Assembly: GCA_026419785.1 (NCBI GenBank)
Contig: JAODTK010005591.1
Coordinates: forward strand, 62,001-126,000
DNA: 64,000 bases
Origin: Sclerodactyla briareus
Lineage: Eukaryota; Echinodermata; Holothuroidea; Dendrochirotida; Sclerodactylidae
Direction: 5' to 3'
Part shown: one piece after another, positions 25,300-38,170 of the stretch
How positions within the stretch are numbered: position 1 is the stretch's first letter
Layout of the letters: each line of letters opens with the position of its first letter
Notes under the pieces: model-generated
Told to the model about the DNA's origin: nothing
Databases searched by the model: none
What the model saw: only the letters and a program-made list of their open reading frames with translations
Program-made: the position numbers and the translations under genes

Positions 25300-26400
25300 T
25301 TTGAGTTTGTTTAGGAGATAAGGTCAGGAGGACAAATCCTCATAAACGAACCCGAAGCCACAACACCCCAGGAAAGAAAAATGAAACCAAAAACTCGAAC
25401 TTAAATAATACGCCCTTGATTCCTGAAATAAATCAAGACTGTCTTGAACGCATTCACCTCTTAGAGAGAACATCATTTTCAGGAAGACAACTTCACTCAT
25501 TGATCACTCTCTGCGAGAAGAGAAGAAATATTTACGAAGTCATTTGCCAGCGCTTGCCACGAATCTTGAGGCAATGACTCCTATTTGTGGTAACATCGGA
25601 AAATTCAAAGAAGTAGTGGAAAGACGGGCCATCGGCGTCCAGGGACAATTTTGAAAACCTCGAATCAAGTCACCCCCGAAGAATTCGCCTCAGCTCCATG
25701 GTAGTTAGACCGAGAAGCCTTAATATTTCTCGAAGATAAATTTTCAGACAGGGAATCATTATAGTTGCCCTACGCTGAACGTTCTCAATTACCTGCTTGT
25801 CTTTTGCAAAAGTAGGGATTTCCACACTTGTACAGACTACTCTAGGTGCGGTCTCACCAGTTGCTTAAACAGCCTGACAAACAGTATCATTATCAAGTAA
25901 ATGAAGTGAGTCAACAAGCCAAGAATCCAATTAATCTTCTACAGCTTAGGCCACAATGCCTTGGAAGGTTTCAAAGAAGAATTCAAAAACAAACCCCAAG
26001 ATCTTTTCTGAATCACCGCCGACTATTTCGGCCATTCAACTTGAAGGGACGCGTTGCGATTGTGAAAACAAAGCATAACTTTGCACTTGTCGACATTGAA
26101 AAAACATGCTGCGTCGGAAGAACCATTGGAAATTATATCCAGAGCCTGGACAATAGCAGCATCATCATTCGAAACCGACCTCCAGATACAACTTCGTATC
26201 GTTCTGCGGAACTGCTTAACCTGATCAACCGAACCTCAAGATCGTCAATATACGCCAGAAACATGAGCGGCCCAAGAACCGACCCTGGGGAACCACCACT
26301 AGTGACCGTTGCAAGAAGACGACAGCCATTTAATGACAACTCGTGTTCCCTATGATGAAGCCACTCACGAATCCACTTGGGTATTGCTAGTTAGTTCTAT
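25300..26400 (-). mobile_element. Decayed CR1-like LINE: RT core to C terminus
   Basis: Read on the minus strand with frameshifts, this is the second half of a non-LTR reverse transcriptase and its C-terminal domain. In order: KWIREWLHHREHELSLNG, the VTSG box, SPGSVLGPLMFLAYIDDL (RT motif B, consensus GxPQGSxLGPLLFxxYINDL), FNVDKCKVM, a KDLGV-like remnant, LVRPHLE, a degraded ENVQRRAT block, and DLIRGF with FSQRVINEW and LPE near the C terminus. These are classic CR1/jockey-type landmarks. Multiple stops show it is dead. A 169-codon plus-strand ORF over 25846-26355 is only its antisense shadow. The 3' end of the element is near 25300. Confidence 0.92.
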
Positions 26401-26785
26401 TAGCAGGAAGTAATCAGCAATTTGAGGATATAATTTTTTTGCACCAGATTGTCTCAAAAAGCGACACATTAGACAGTCTGATTAGGCAGTTTAAAGAGAT
26501 TGCTCACTCCAACGATCCTCATAATCGCCCTTATAACGTTCTCGTATACCCTGGGCGCCGCCATCTTGTGATAATACGACAAGTACCTCTCGTTTGTGTC
26601 TGAGTCGATTGGAGAAGAAATTTGAATCCTTCTGGAAAACTGGACAGGTTTTGCCCCTGAAAATTTCCTGGAAACTGTATATCATGAGGGTGGTCATCAT
26701 ATTACAACAATTGAGCCAACAGAAGAAAGTTCACCATCCGTTGTTATTGTTCGAAGCATACCGAAATGGATTCAAAAAACATTAA

Positions 26786-27800
26786 ACTTTCGTCGGTCGT
26801 TTCATTCCGTTGAGGATCACATGCCATACTGTAGCACAGAATACGTGCCAACAGACAAACACAGTGGAACTGATGTGTGATTACTTTGACTAACCTGTGG
26901 TTTATTCACACAGTCCCTCGCTTATTATGAACAGCGAATGCATGACCTATCAATGTATCAACACATAATTGACATATTCAATTCAACGTTGAAGAATTGT
27001 TAGCTTCCGAAAATTAGCAGGAATCGCGTTTACGGAAATTTCAATCAAATTAATGAGTTGCGAAAATGATCTAAAATTTATTTAACGACTGTAAACAGGG
27101 TAAAAAGGCTCCGCATGTGTACGTCACACAATTCACAAATAGTCCGAGGGACGTACTGACGGAGGCCACAAAAAACATTTGTATCAAGCGGAATATATAT
27201 TTTCCTGAAGATGAACTCGCGAGCTCTTAAACAAAAGGGAACTGGGAACGAACCTTAAATATGTATTCCTGATTAACCACCAATGATTGTACTAGTAATT
27301 ACGGTAGCTGATTAGCTGATTACAAACCACTCATTCTTGCAATTTTTTTATCATTTTAGTTGAATAAAACAGTGCATCAAATATCTACCGTTCAATTGAG
27401 TACCTGCATTCATATTCAGCAGGTAGGATTATTTTAAAATTTCACAAAGCTAGAATTATAATTATATAGATTGATTGTGCTTCGTTAACGTTAGGAATTA
27501 AGTGGGTATTACGGTTCGCGTTATTATCGCGCATCAGCCCATTTGAAAGTATGTTCACGTCGGAATCCGTCGGTTTTCTATCCATTGAATCACCACCACT
27601 GATGTGAGACCACCATTCTTCACAATGTATACTTGAACAAGTGAAGAAACTGCTGGCAGCAAATGCCCCGTAGCGGGTGTAACAAGGCACCTAGGTGAAC
27701 GGTTAAGCAACGATTAGTACGATCGACCGATGCATCCGCGCGTACGGGCCTCTTTAAGAGCTAGAACTAATTCGTACGAGACAATCCTTCCAAGCAAGGT
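26786..27800. other. No gene recognised
   Basis: A minus-strand frame at 27442-27690 is open for 82 codons (a CSSIHCEEWWSH stretch, then DRKPTDSDVNIL). It has no supported donor and no family I can name. Confidence 0.35.
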
Positions 27801-27829
27801 ATTTTAAGTGTTCGGCTGGACATTATCAT

Positions 27830-28800
27830 CATCATTCAATGAGCATGGGTAAGGCGGGAACTCGACAGAAAAAATCCTTCTCGACCCTATTCTGGGCCGG
27901 CCAAGCACTGTCAATACCTCTGGATGCGAGGTAGATGCCAACTCCGATCTAAGTTTTGTAGGCCTGTCCTTACCCCACAATGCCGCCACTACCTTAATTT
28001 GCAACACAAGAGAATTGTCACACCCCACTCCCATCATTGGCCATATCTCTTTGAAAAACAAAAAAAAAAACTTTTTCCACCGTCTCTAGGGAATCATTGC
28101 TATCCGCCACAGATACTGGCTCGATAGGCGGAACACTACCTTTTTTTACCATGTTGCACTATTACACAAAGCCCGAACTCTTTTCCACTCCACTACACCT
28201 CCTAAGCGCCAGCTGCTTACAAGCATCGCAACCACGAGTTGCGTGCCAACGCCCTTTCTTCAAACGAGAACGTGGCCATACATCAGGGCTAAGAGCTGTA
28301 AAGCCAACAACATAACAATTGACTATAACTTCGGTTTTCTGCATATTAACTTTGAGACCCGCTCTTATACCGTCCTTCCATATCCTAAATATCTGGCATA
28401 ACTCATGCACAGGTTATCAGCATACATCATGCTCCCCAGAGTAACCAGTTCTAAATTCACTCGACAAAGCTTCAGATGAAACCTAGGTGCGCGCCCACCG
28501 TAACTTCGAAATCCTTACTGGACACACATTCAACGTTTACTTACATTACATAGGCTGAACAACAGATACATGCAGGTCATGCCTCTACACCTACCCCTGC
28601 GTTGCCCAAGATCGCCGCACGTGAAACCTTGTCAAAAACCTTCTCCCTATCAATGAATACGAAGAAAAACTTATTATCTTTGCCTGAACACTCCTCTTCC
28701 AACTGTCCGACCGAGAAAAACAACAACCACACTGGTACCATGCCCTGACATGAGCCAAACTGCATGTCGCTGATGAGTATTCCCAACCCAGAGGCATAGG
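27830..28800 (-). mobile_element. Decayed LINE reverse transcriptase with Cys-rich insert (second family)
   Basis: The minus strand, from 28800 downwards, reads SDMQFGS, then VGQLEEECSGKDNKFFFVFI with DREKVFDKVSR (motif A, F-x-D-x-E-K-x-F-D), SKDFEVTVGAHLGF (motif B region), MYADNL (catalytic YADD with the second Asp changed to Asn), then WKDGIRAGLKVNMQKTEV, a Cys-containing stretch ending LRRCSG, SLETVEKV and CDNSLVLQIKV. This order matches a LINE family common in marine invertebrates and fish, in which a small Cys-rich segment follows the K-x-KTK motif. It differs from the other LINE fragments in this window. The YADN box and frameshifts show it is inactive. Confidence 0.87.
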
Positions 28801-29029
28801 AACAATCAGTAAGGAAAATCCACCGAGTTCTGCTGTCGGTCTACCGAAAGTACCTACATTCAGCAGGATTGGATGCTATTTCCTTTACATTAGCTATCCC
28901 CTGAACATGAAAACACGGGTGATTGTTTCGTCAGCGCCTCGGACGAGCCTGTTCTAAGATCCCGTGTCTATAAAAATTACTTTGACTGATTAATCAGGAA
29001 AACAATCCATTGGGGTCCCCATAGACCAC

Positions 29030-29260
29030 GACGCGAACAGTTCTATGGTGGCGTCTTAGTCAATGCCACTGAGTCGGTTCTTAAGTTCAGTGAACAGGAG
29101 TGTCCTGTTTGCCTCGGCAGAGCAAATAGTGGACCTGTGTGATGCGAGCCAGAGGTACAGGTTGGCATCGAGCTGAGGCTTTGGGTCATCAGATAGTGGC
29201 GTCTGACAACCGCGTTAATTTTGAGGGGAGCAGGCTCCAGGCTTTGAGCTTCCATTCGTG
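29030..29260 (-). other. Unclassified open segment, possible repeat remnant
   Basis: Both strands are open over much of this 230-base, relatively GC-rich block. One minus frame includes KINAVVRRHYLMTQSLSS. Another gives DRTLLFTELKNRLSGID before a stop. It lies just upstream of the LINE at 27830-28800 on the same strand, so it may be the 5' part of that element or a separate repeat. No function can be assigned. Confidence 0.25.
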
Positions 29261-32200
29261 CTCTATTCTTACTGTGAGACGCGGGTAGTCTGAAGGCTGT
29301 ATTCAGTTAGACTGTTAGATGATGCGTAATTAATATCTGTACTTCCTGAGGCACATGGAGCCGCCCCTTCATTGCTCTTTCTTGGGGCAGCTTCATGGGT
29401 AGACGAAAGTTCGTTCAGTTCTCGGGCCTAGTCATTTCCTACCGGAGACCGGATGATTGGAAGCGGGGGAGCAAGTTAATTGTTATGAGAAATATTAATG
29501 ACTTGAATATCCGCCCTCACGCTCTTATAGCTAGTTGTCATTGTAGTAGTACGAGATTATTCATGCTCGTTCCGCAATTTCATACTGTTCTGGTTAATTA
29601 TTGGATGATATAAATGTAGTTATGTGGTTAACTCCACTGCCGTTTTTTTTCAACAAAATGGTTATTTGTATGGAGAAAGGAGTTGATTAACTATAGTTGT
29701 ATTTTCCCACGGAAATTGGCTTTTACTTTTTTTCGATTAGCCAGTGGGGTGCGCGTGCATGAATGTGATGTGAGGGCAGACCAAGAAATTCCCGACTGAT
29801 ATGTTTTGTTAATTGAATTGCTTAGACGCAAATGGTGCCTCCTACGGAATGATATGAAAGTAAAATCCTGTGATGTGATGGCAATAGTAATGATAGTGGC
29901 AGTGATAGTATACCTTTCTCTACTGCATTCTTGATGATATTTCCATGGCAGCATGACCTATGCTTACTGCATGCCCTAGAAGGAAATTGTTTTTTAATCG
30001 ACAATCGGTGGTGGGGGAGTAGCTGCGCTGATAATTTACCCAACCAACACAGGCACACGACTGACCCGAGTAGTTTATGTGGGGCTTCACGGAGCGCCGG
30101 GGGTACGCAAAGAAGGTCCTCCAGCTGGTGCATCTGAGAGGCTGTCGTGTGTTATCCTATATTTCTGAATGAATGATACGGGCCTACTTGAGGATGCATG
30201 GAGTCAAGAACTATTGGTTTCGATAGAATTGATGGAAATGAATAATTGAAAGAGAAAGTCCGAATCAGTGACTGTCACATTTCATCCAACCAGACGAGAA
30301 GAATAACTACCTGTCCTTCGTCTGTTTTTTTTCCGTCTACTGGCATTCAAGTGTTTCCCCCGACAACCAATCTTTCCGACTGACGAGCCTCGTGCTTCGC
30401 TGGAATTAACCCATGTCGTGGACCATTCCCTGGACTGGCGGCACATCCCAGCTGCCCTCTTCGCTAGCGGACGTGTCAATACACCCATTTCGATACATAA
30501 TGCAATGAATTCACGGATTATTTTCACTATTACTATTGACGATTATCAAATGCGATTACGAATATTGTTAGTAGATAACCATGTGGAAAGAGGGAGAGAG
30601 TAACTTCGCGAAAATGCAAGTTGGTGTTAGCGTGCGTTAATTGGTGAAAAATGAATGTGATGAGCAATGGCATAATTGATAAATGAGAAAAGAAAAAAAA
30701 TCACTTTTCGAAGCCTCGGGATCGTCATCATGGTCGACTTCGACGTGCCCGCGTTGATTAGTGGCTGTCCAATTGCCAGATGGATTCCGACCTCCCCCGT
30801 TGTTCTTCTTATCCCGCTCCCCCTGGTGCCGGACATTACCTCTGAGTTGTTGCGCTTCGCCAAACCTCCGAATTCGCCTTAAAAAAGAGTTAGGAAAAAA
30901 ACAAGGGGAAATATATAGGTGGGGAAGAGCGGGATTTTCGAGTTTGCGGGGCAAGCTTGTTCCAGCTTTTTGATGAATCTCCCTAGAATTACGACCTCAT
31001 TTAAAAGAAGCTCGGGTCGTACATTTCGGCCCTAATCAGGAAAGCTGTACAATTTATATATTTGAGTGTTTGATTCGCGTGTCAGAATGCATAAAGCTTG
31101 CTGATAATGTTACCGCTGTAGCATAATAGTGGAAATATATATTGCCCTGAAAAAACAGAGAGCATAAACTCTTGATGATTCATATGGTCCTTGACCCCCC
31201 CTTAAAAAAGGTTCATAATGTTGAAGTAAACCTAAACAATAGAAGTATAATACCATCGATTTCCGAACCTGGTTTCAAGTTGGTTGGCCCCAAATGTGCA
31301 AATCCAAAATATTTAGTCATGATTTTTTTTTTTAACAGGAAAATTACCACTTCAACCCTAGCCCCAGAGGATGGAAAGATTCCTTTTAATTCTCCATGGG
31401 AAAGCTTGGCTGAATTTCCTTTTTTTCTCTCTCTCTTGACTTTTCACTAATTTAGATACTGGCATTTTTTTGTTTTCGGGCTTCCACTGAACGAAAAAAT
31501 GGACGGTTCATCTTATCTGAAAACAATAGCCCTCAGGTACTCATTAGAATTTTTTTATTATTTATTCCATTTGTATTTGTGTCTGGGCATAGATCAACGG
31601 GGATCACAAGCTTTCTAGCTTCTTGGTTCTAGGAGGCTACACACAATTTTTTTTTTTGCTCGACCAGACACGCATCCGACGTTAACAAGGTTTTCATTCA
31701 ACTGATCAACCCCAGCCTATTTGGCGTCTCCTTCCACAGTTCATACTACATGATAATTCGACTTTTGCCGAGGAAAGGAACAGATCAGTGCTACCATTCC
31801 GATTGAGCGAGCATGACCGCTCGACTATGGATCATTGGAATACCTTTCCACGCAATGGGTCTCACATTTATTATTTGATACATCAGGGCAGTTTTTCCAT
31901 TAGAGTTACGAATCTCCACCGCCCAATGCAGGAATCATCCATCTTTGCCAATAACCATGTTCTTATTAGTTTGACAGTACATGCAAGGCATGCTAGCATA
32001 ATCATTGCCTTCTCAATTCTATGCGGATATACGCATTCGATATACAAGGTATTTCATTCCATCTAACATTTGTTCAAGCGATACTGTAGTTATAGAGAAC
32101 GGCTGTTCCATGCAGAGCTCAGCAGAAACATGCAGTTTCCAAGTCTAACACACGACTGAAGCAGGTTACATGTACAGGGCAAGCCTCAGGTAATTTATCA

Positions 32201-33255
32201 GCAAGAAAATTCTATTAGGGAACCGTGGAAAACATGTTATTTATTCTCTCAGCAGATAGGAAGCGTAGACCAATCGAATCGCCTAATATATTTATGTTTA
32301 ATACACTTATTGTTATCTTCAGTGTATCCCATTCCACCTGTTTTTGGTGTAACACCCACCCCTCTAGCCCACGAAGCATCAACCAATCGAATAGGCCTCA
32401 GATAAATTTTTTTATTGGTTTTTTTTAATATTAATACACTTATTGTAAATCACCACCGTATCGCATTCCACTTCTTTTAAATTAATATATCACGCAATTC
32501 TTGGCCCTCGAAACCTACCGGGCATAGAACACATACGTGTTATGTCCACAGTCCATTACTGTGAGCCCATATCATTGGTGTGCTGATTTAGCCAATCGAC
32601 AAATGGAAATGCTTCTCATAGCCGACATACTGTGTTCTTATCGAATGTAGAGGCAATACACTTATAGTTAATCTTGATAAATCTCGTGTATTTTCACTTC
32701 CTTATATAAGTGAATACCCCCATTAGATGAAGTCCTGTGCAGCGTTATGCTCTCAGCGTTAACTGTGATTTAGAGATTCAATAGATCATTGTGTTTTTGT
32801 TGGGGTTTTTCTTCGTCAGGGAATAAAATGTAGGTTAAGATACCGGTCAGGATGGAAACGGAGGAAACGTTCAGCGTATGCTTTTCCAAACAACCAAACA
32901 ATATTTTCATTCACCGACTCACGTAAACTTATGCTGTTTTTTATGATAACTTGCCGAGCCAGATGACCTATCAAGGCCCAAAATGACTATGTCATTGTCA
33001 GCTGCGAAATCCTCACCAGGAACACGGAATAAGGCAACGTCAAGCAGACGGCAACTGATCGATCGTGCCGAGCGTCTAGCGAGAAGAACAGTTAATAATT
33101 TTTAGGTCGTGTTAAACCCAACCGGGTTTTGAACCTACTGGTAAGAAACCTCTAGAGACCCTCATAGTACAGTTATTTATATATTTATAGTAACATTTTC
33201 GAAAAAAGTTCGAGGCTGCCGTGGAGACCTCCCGGATTGTCATTAGATCTAGAAA
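29260..33255. other. Intron or intergenic, nothing identified
   Basis: AT-rich sequence with short homopolymer T and A tracts. Several short overlapping ORFs on both strands near 30.6-30.97 kb lack recognisable motifs or splice support. Confidence 0.5.
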
Positions 33256-33262
33256 ATCTCAC

Positions 33263-33400
33263 TGGTGTTCTGCCTCCCCCGGAGCTGACAATGGGTTCGC
33301 TTGTAGAACTGGGGCCAGGTCCACCTGTGTCGCGTTCCCTGCGTCTGGTATCACCATGTACGCCCTTTCCATTGTACCGCGTTCGACATCCAATGAACAA
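33263..33400 (-). CDS. Putative exon, unrecognised, phase 2 to phase 2
   Basis: A strong minus-strand acceptor (a T-rich tract, then gttag) and a good donor (ACCA|GTGAGA) bound 138 bases. With a one-base lead the frame is open: CSLDVERGTMERAYMVIPDA, then a possible N-glycosylation site NAT, then VDLAPVLQANPLSAPGEAEH. A frame starting at the first base is also open, but is low in hydrophobic residues and less protein-like. If the exon at 35.4 kb uses its alternative phase 2 donor, the two join as Gly-Cys-Ser-Leu. I do not recognise the domain. Confidence 0.45.
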
Positions 33401-35369
33401 CTAACAAAAAAATAACTTGGAGAGATGATATTGTCGTTCACTTTGACTATTCAAATTTCATATTGATCACGTTGGGCACAATCTGGTTCATTTGGGGGTC
33501 AATTAAGTCCTGAGTAGGATATTTTCTACTTAGAAAGGTGTTGAGTACGCTCATCTACTTCAAGAACATGTACATCTCAATTTTTTACAACTACCCTCTT
33601 CTCGATTATTATTGGCTGGGGCATAGGATTAAGTCACGAGAGAATACGTTTCGTTTTACAGACGCACCTACCTTTTACCTGCTTTCCATACTACTGCCTG
33701 CCTCAGTTGCGGGTCCCGACAGGAGAGGGGTAATTCTACAAGGGCACAATTACTTGTGAAAGCTGGGCTTCCTAGCTTGAACAATTAAATAGATGAGGGT
33801 CCATTCATTCTGTGCAAATACGAACATACAATACATGTCGCATACGTTGTTTTCCAACCCAGGCCGGCAGTTTCGGAGGGTATTATCAGATATATTGATA
33901 TTCCCGCGAAATAAATGAGTGCTCTAGCATTGGCTTATTTAGAGGGGTTAATACCATAGTTTGGTACGCTGACGACGAATTCCAGAGGTTTTTGATGGCG
34001 TGAAATTGTTCTATTCAATGAATCTACGGAACCGTTTAACATCCGAATCATGACTCTGACATTTGTTATGTCAACATGGAAAGCCTAATCCGACCTTTAC
34101 ATTCACTGCAGACACCACGCTGCAGACGATTACATTTATTTCCCCTACACGCATAGGAGTAGATTAATAGCATATGGCAAACCCTACACATCGCCAATTC
34201 TCATGAACGCACAGCATAGAGTAGTTTCTGTTATACCGCCATCTCTTGTCAATTTATCGATCCAGTAGAAGGTAAACGATGAGAATGACTGTCACTGAAA
34301 CTGGCTGTCCCATCTTCAAACGCCATGGGCTAGAATACACGCAGGTTCAAAGTCAGAATAGTGCTGCAGTTCAGTCAACGGGGAGCCTCCATGCTGATAT
34401 TCTGCCTGGCTTAATGACCGTACCTTCAACAAATTTTAACATAGATAGATCATCAACAACATATCCTATAATCATGTCATAGTTCTCTCAGCGATCCCTC
34501 TTCTCGCCGGTCAGGGCGATCATGCCACTAAGAAGATGCTCATATAAACCCTGTTTCGTTATACCGCCCTCATACTATATTATCATCATTCCATATAACG
34601 CCAGCGACTTTTGATAGTGCAGCGAATATACACTATGTCAGCACTTCTAGAGAAGCTCTAAATGTCGCAGTCTCATCTCCTAGCCAGCAGAGAGCGAAGG
34701 TTAAGTAAAACAAGAAAGCCAATTGTCGTCTCATCCGATTAGTGTGTTATATGGTTTGTCATTTTCACTGCTAATCCGAGCCTGAATTACGACCAACTCA
34801 GAAAAAAGCTACTTGTGGCGATACGCTTAGCAGCTAATTGGAATAATAGGTAAGTAGTGGTTCTAAATCTATCATCTAAGGGACCCCAATTAACAATTCA
34901 TTATTCCAGATAATTCACCCCTGCTGCCCCACCAATGACGGCTTGTGCGTGTACTGTGAGCAAGTTTTCAAACCACTTAAGGGTATAAATCCGCACTTCA
35001 TATACTTTGATTCAATGTATATAGAGTGCGTTGTTGGGGAACTGCATCGAAAGTAACTCAAGTTTGAGATTCGGTCATATGCCATGTATCAAAGCACTGC
35101 CTCCTCCCACGACTATCGACGTATATCTGTATAAAGAAAAAAGGACTTCAATCCGTATATGTAATTTGGTCCATATTGTTTGTCGAAACCTACTCACTCG
35201 ATACACGACCTATTTAGACATACAGTTGGTATGTATCACCAATCAAAAGTATCCCTCACGTCTTTCTACCCGTGAAGTATTTCACTGACACTTTTGATGG
35301 CACATATTCTTTGAATATTTCGAAACATTCATTTCGCTATACTTCAGTGCCAATACACCCGTACTCTAC

Positions 35370-35548
35370 CTGTTGACAAGAGTGAGAGGATATATTCTTC
35401 AGATAGGGTATGACAACAAATCCAAACTGCGGCACGTTGATGGCTCCCACGAACGTGTTATCGTCGGCAGACCTCGTGAATCTAAAAGAAGAGTCCTCCT
35501 CGGGGTTATACAATTCCTCTACGGCCCCGTAGCTCTCGTTATACTGAT
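35370..35548 (-). CDS. Putative exon, unrecognised beta-rich domain
   Basis: On the minus strand a ccttgag acceptor is followed by an open frame in phase 1. It reads QYNESYGAVEELYNPEED, then FRFTRSADDNTFVGAINVPQ, and FGFVVIPYLKNISSHSCQ. It contains a possible N-glycosylation site (NIS) and one cysteine near its end. The nearest donor gives an end at 35370 (CAG|GTAGAG). An alternative donor (GTGTAT) extends it to 35359 and leaves phase 2, which suits the next exon at 33400. Its phase 1 start fits the phase 1 end of the exon at 37692. The alternating hydrophobic pattern suggests a beta domain of an extracellular protein, but the family is unknown to me. A 78-codon plus-strand ORF here is its shadow. 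Confidence 0.55.
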
Positions 35549-35609
35549 CTCAAGGAAAGGACCTATGGATGAGAATCAAAACATTGGAGTCATTCGGTTT
35601 TTTGAGTGA

Positions 35610-37685
35610 GTAGTTTCGAATCCAGTCTGTAGAAAGAAAAAAATTAGAGCAACAATAGCTAGGTGGGTAGCTTTTTTATGGACTATTCGGTGTCATCGCC
35701 TAAACAAATTGATGAGACGATCGAATTTCTATTTAATACTCAAAATGGTGGCAGGGTACTGCTACATGGGCCGGCCAGTCATGGCCCCTTGGACCTTGTC
35801 CAGGAATACAACTCTTGCTGATAGTGGCGACTGATTCCTTGACGGAAAGGTATTACATGCATTCCATAGCAACTATGGCTATATAGAAAATTGTTCCGGA
35901 GTATCAACTTCTGGATGGAGACTAAAGTAACAACGTATTGAAATTCGCCTCCAGATATTATAGATCCGGAAGATGAACAGAAATGAATCTCTTCAATTGA
36001 GAACGTTGTCGAAGCCTACCTACATGCAGAATGAAGAAAGACAATTTATAAAGAAGAGCAAGGAAGGGCAACATAACAATATCAGCACGATTGAAATATT
36101 TGCAGTAGTTTGTTGTCTCTGACAGGTTTACCACTCCGTATATATCACCTATATGCGTATACGGGGGCAAGAGGCAGATAGCGTAGATAGAGAATATGTT
36201 TTGGTTGATGCACCAAATCCCTGAAAATGTCAGTATAGTATTACAGGCGCAAATTAGCGACTGCTCTGAAAGTGTTGTGTCGTTGTGTTCTCAATGTTGG
36301 ATCTGAAAATATTGCGAGGAAAATACGGAATCATGTATGTTAAATGTCACGCATCGTCAGTAGGATATCGCCTGTGGGTTTTCTCAATGTCTGGCATTTC
36401 TATCCACTGAAATGTTAATATTGTCTTCGTTGAATTGGACAACCTCTTTTATTGAACGGACGATACACTAGCTTTAGGACCCCAGGGGCTGTTCTTAAAC
36501 AGTTAGATAGGCATTGATTATTATATTTATATGAGACAACTTCAGGGGCATTCATATCTACCGCATATCTGGGAATTAACGAATCATTCGAATTCAAGGT
36601 CTCTGATAAAACATCCAGAGCCTGGCGGTTCCCATAACATTGCCTAAATTTTCCATTATTCGAGATGGGTGGAATACTAAATTACTGTGAATGTCGCAAA
36701 ATTAAATTTCACATGATAAAAAAAAAAAATGATTAAAAAAAACGCATTAGAATGGGTTAATTCAGCGCTCCTAACTTTATTGGGATTTCTATACGCATTC
36801 ATAGCAGAAGGTCAGCTTACTATGAATACACGGTGGTTTTGTATTGTAAGAGTTATGTGGACTGGAGGTTATGTTTTTTTTTCGTGGTGGGTAATGGCTT
36901 CGACATTCTTTGAGAGTATCTCGGCCATGGCCTTGAGGTGAGATGTTTTGTATGAAATAATACAAATACATCAATATACGAATCCAGCGAATCTACGAAT
37001 ATAGCGCAAAATATGACATGTCTTTGTGTGCTTAGATACAAACAATATAGAAAAGACTGAACAAAAGGACGAACAAGCTAGATGGAAAATGTGTCCTTAG
37101 ACGATAAGGTACTCCGCAGGATCAGGACAGTAAGCTCTACCTCACGGAATTTAGGTATTATTGCCACGTCTTTCGCTGAGTAGTTGATGCTGCGATGAAC
37201 GCAATCTTGACTCTCGAAGAACTCGACCGGTGTGGTGACTTTTGCAGGCGAAAGCGTGAGATGCTATGTACGTGATTAGCAGAATCGTAATGCAAACAGT
37301 ATAATCCATGCTTCTGGATCAATTAACAGGGCTGGCCTCAAATTGCGGCGGCTGTTGAGCAATGTAACCGCTGAAAGAAAGAGTTGTGTGCCAGTCCAGC
37401 GGGATGGTACAAACATGGACAAGGTTCTAGGAGAAGGGAGGAAGTGCGTGGTCAGAGACTGTGTGAACATGACAGAAGGTGACTACCACAGAACCGACGT
37501 TCTTCTGCATAGAGGTAAATATTGAGCTGTCTGGCAGCGATCGAAAAATTATGATTGTGAATAATGAACACGGTACCGAGACGTACATTTACCCGACCCT
37601 GATCCGCCTAGGGCTGCTTTCAGGCTAATCAATTGAATGACGGATATAATCTGACGTCAGTTACCGAACGTATGTACTTAAGCAC
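35610..37685. other. Intron, no exon called
   Basis: This lies between two minus-strand exons with compatible phases and is best read as an intron. A plus-strand frame at 37343-37525 (CVPVQRDGTNMDKVLGEG, then KCVVRDCVN) ends near a GTAAAT. It is noted but not called. Confidence 0.4.
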
Positions 37686-37691
37686 ACTTAC

Positions 37692-37928
37692 TCGCCCCCG
37701 GCACGACTTGATACGTGATAGAGTTTTCAAGGTATGACTCCTTTGAGGCTGTGATGATTAGGTTGGAGAACATTGGCACTCTCAGCGTAACGAGTCCATT
37801 GCTGTCGGTCAGTTCTGACGCCACCCGTTCCCCGTCCTCTGTTTGGTCGAAGACCGTCACGACTGCCTCTGGTATCCTAAGATCGTCAATAGGGTCGAGG
37901 ACGAGAACCCGCAACTGAGTCTCAGACG
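37692..37928 (-). CDS. FAM171 / carboxypeptidase-regulatory-like domain exon
   Basis: This is the cleanest exon in the window. The acceptor is a strong pyrimidine tract (ctcttcttcttacag) and the donor is consensus (GCGA|GTAAGT). The 237-base exon is open, phase 1 to phase 1. It reads TQLRVLVLDPIDDLRIPEAV, then VTVFDQTEDGERVASELTDS, NGLVTLRVPMFSNLIITASK and SYLENSI. The pattern (beta strand L-x-V-x-V-x-D, then P-x-A-x-V-x-V-F, D-S-N-G, L-x-V-P, L-x-I-T-A-x-K-x-x-Y) matches the prealbumin-like beta-sandwich of carboxypeptidase regulatory domains, and closely that of the FAM171 ectodomain. FAM171 proteins are type I membrane proteins of poorly known function. The exon could also come from a CILP-like matrix protein. 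Phase matches the exon at 35548. Confidence 0.7.
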
Positions 37929-38170
37929 CTGTAAGAAGAAGAGCGGTTTTAAGAGTTACAGAATTAGTTTCGAACATCAGGAAACACAACAAGCGTGGCG
38001 ATTCCTTGCCGTAATTGGCATCCTGAGTTCTCACGCTATAATTTGCACACTTCCAGGGATGTATTTGGCGGTGGCATGTTTCAACAGGAATCAGTTAAAC
38101 TATGCGATATGGCCGAGGAAGCTCATCTGAGACTGCTTAGTCAACTTATTTGAAATCGTGCAATATATTG

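Noticed and set aside
25846..26355. 169-codon plus-strand ORF, the longest in the window
   Set aside because: It is antisense to a LINE reverse transcriptase whose motifs are clear on the minus strand.
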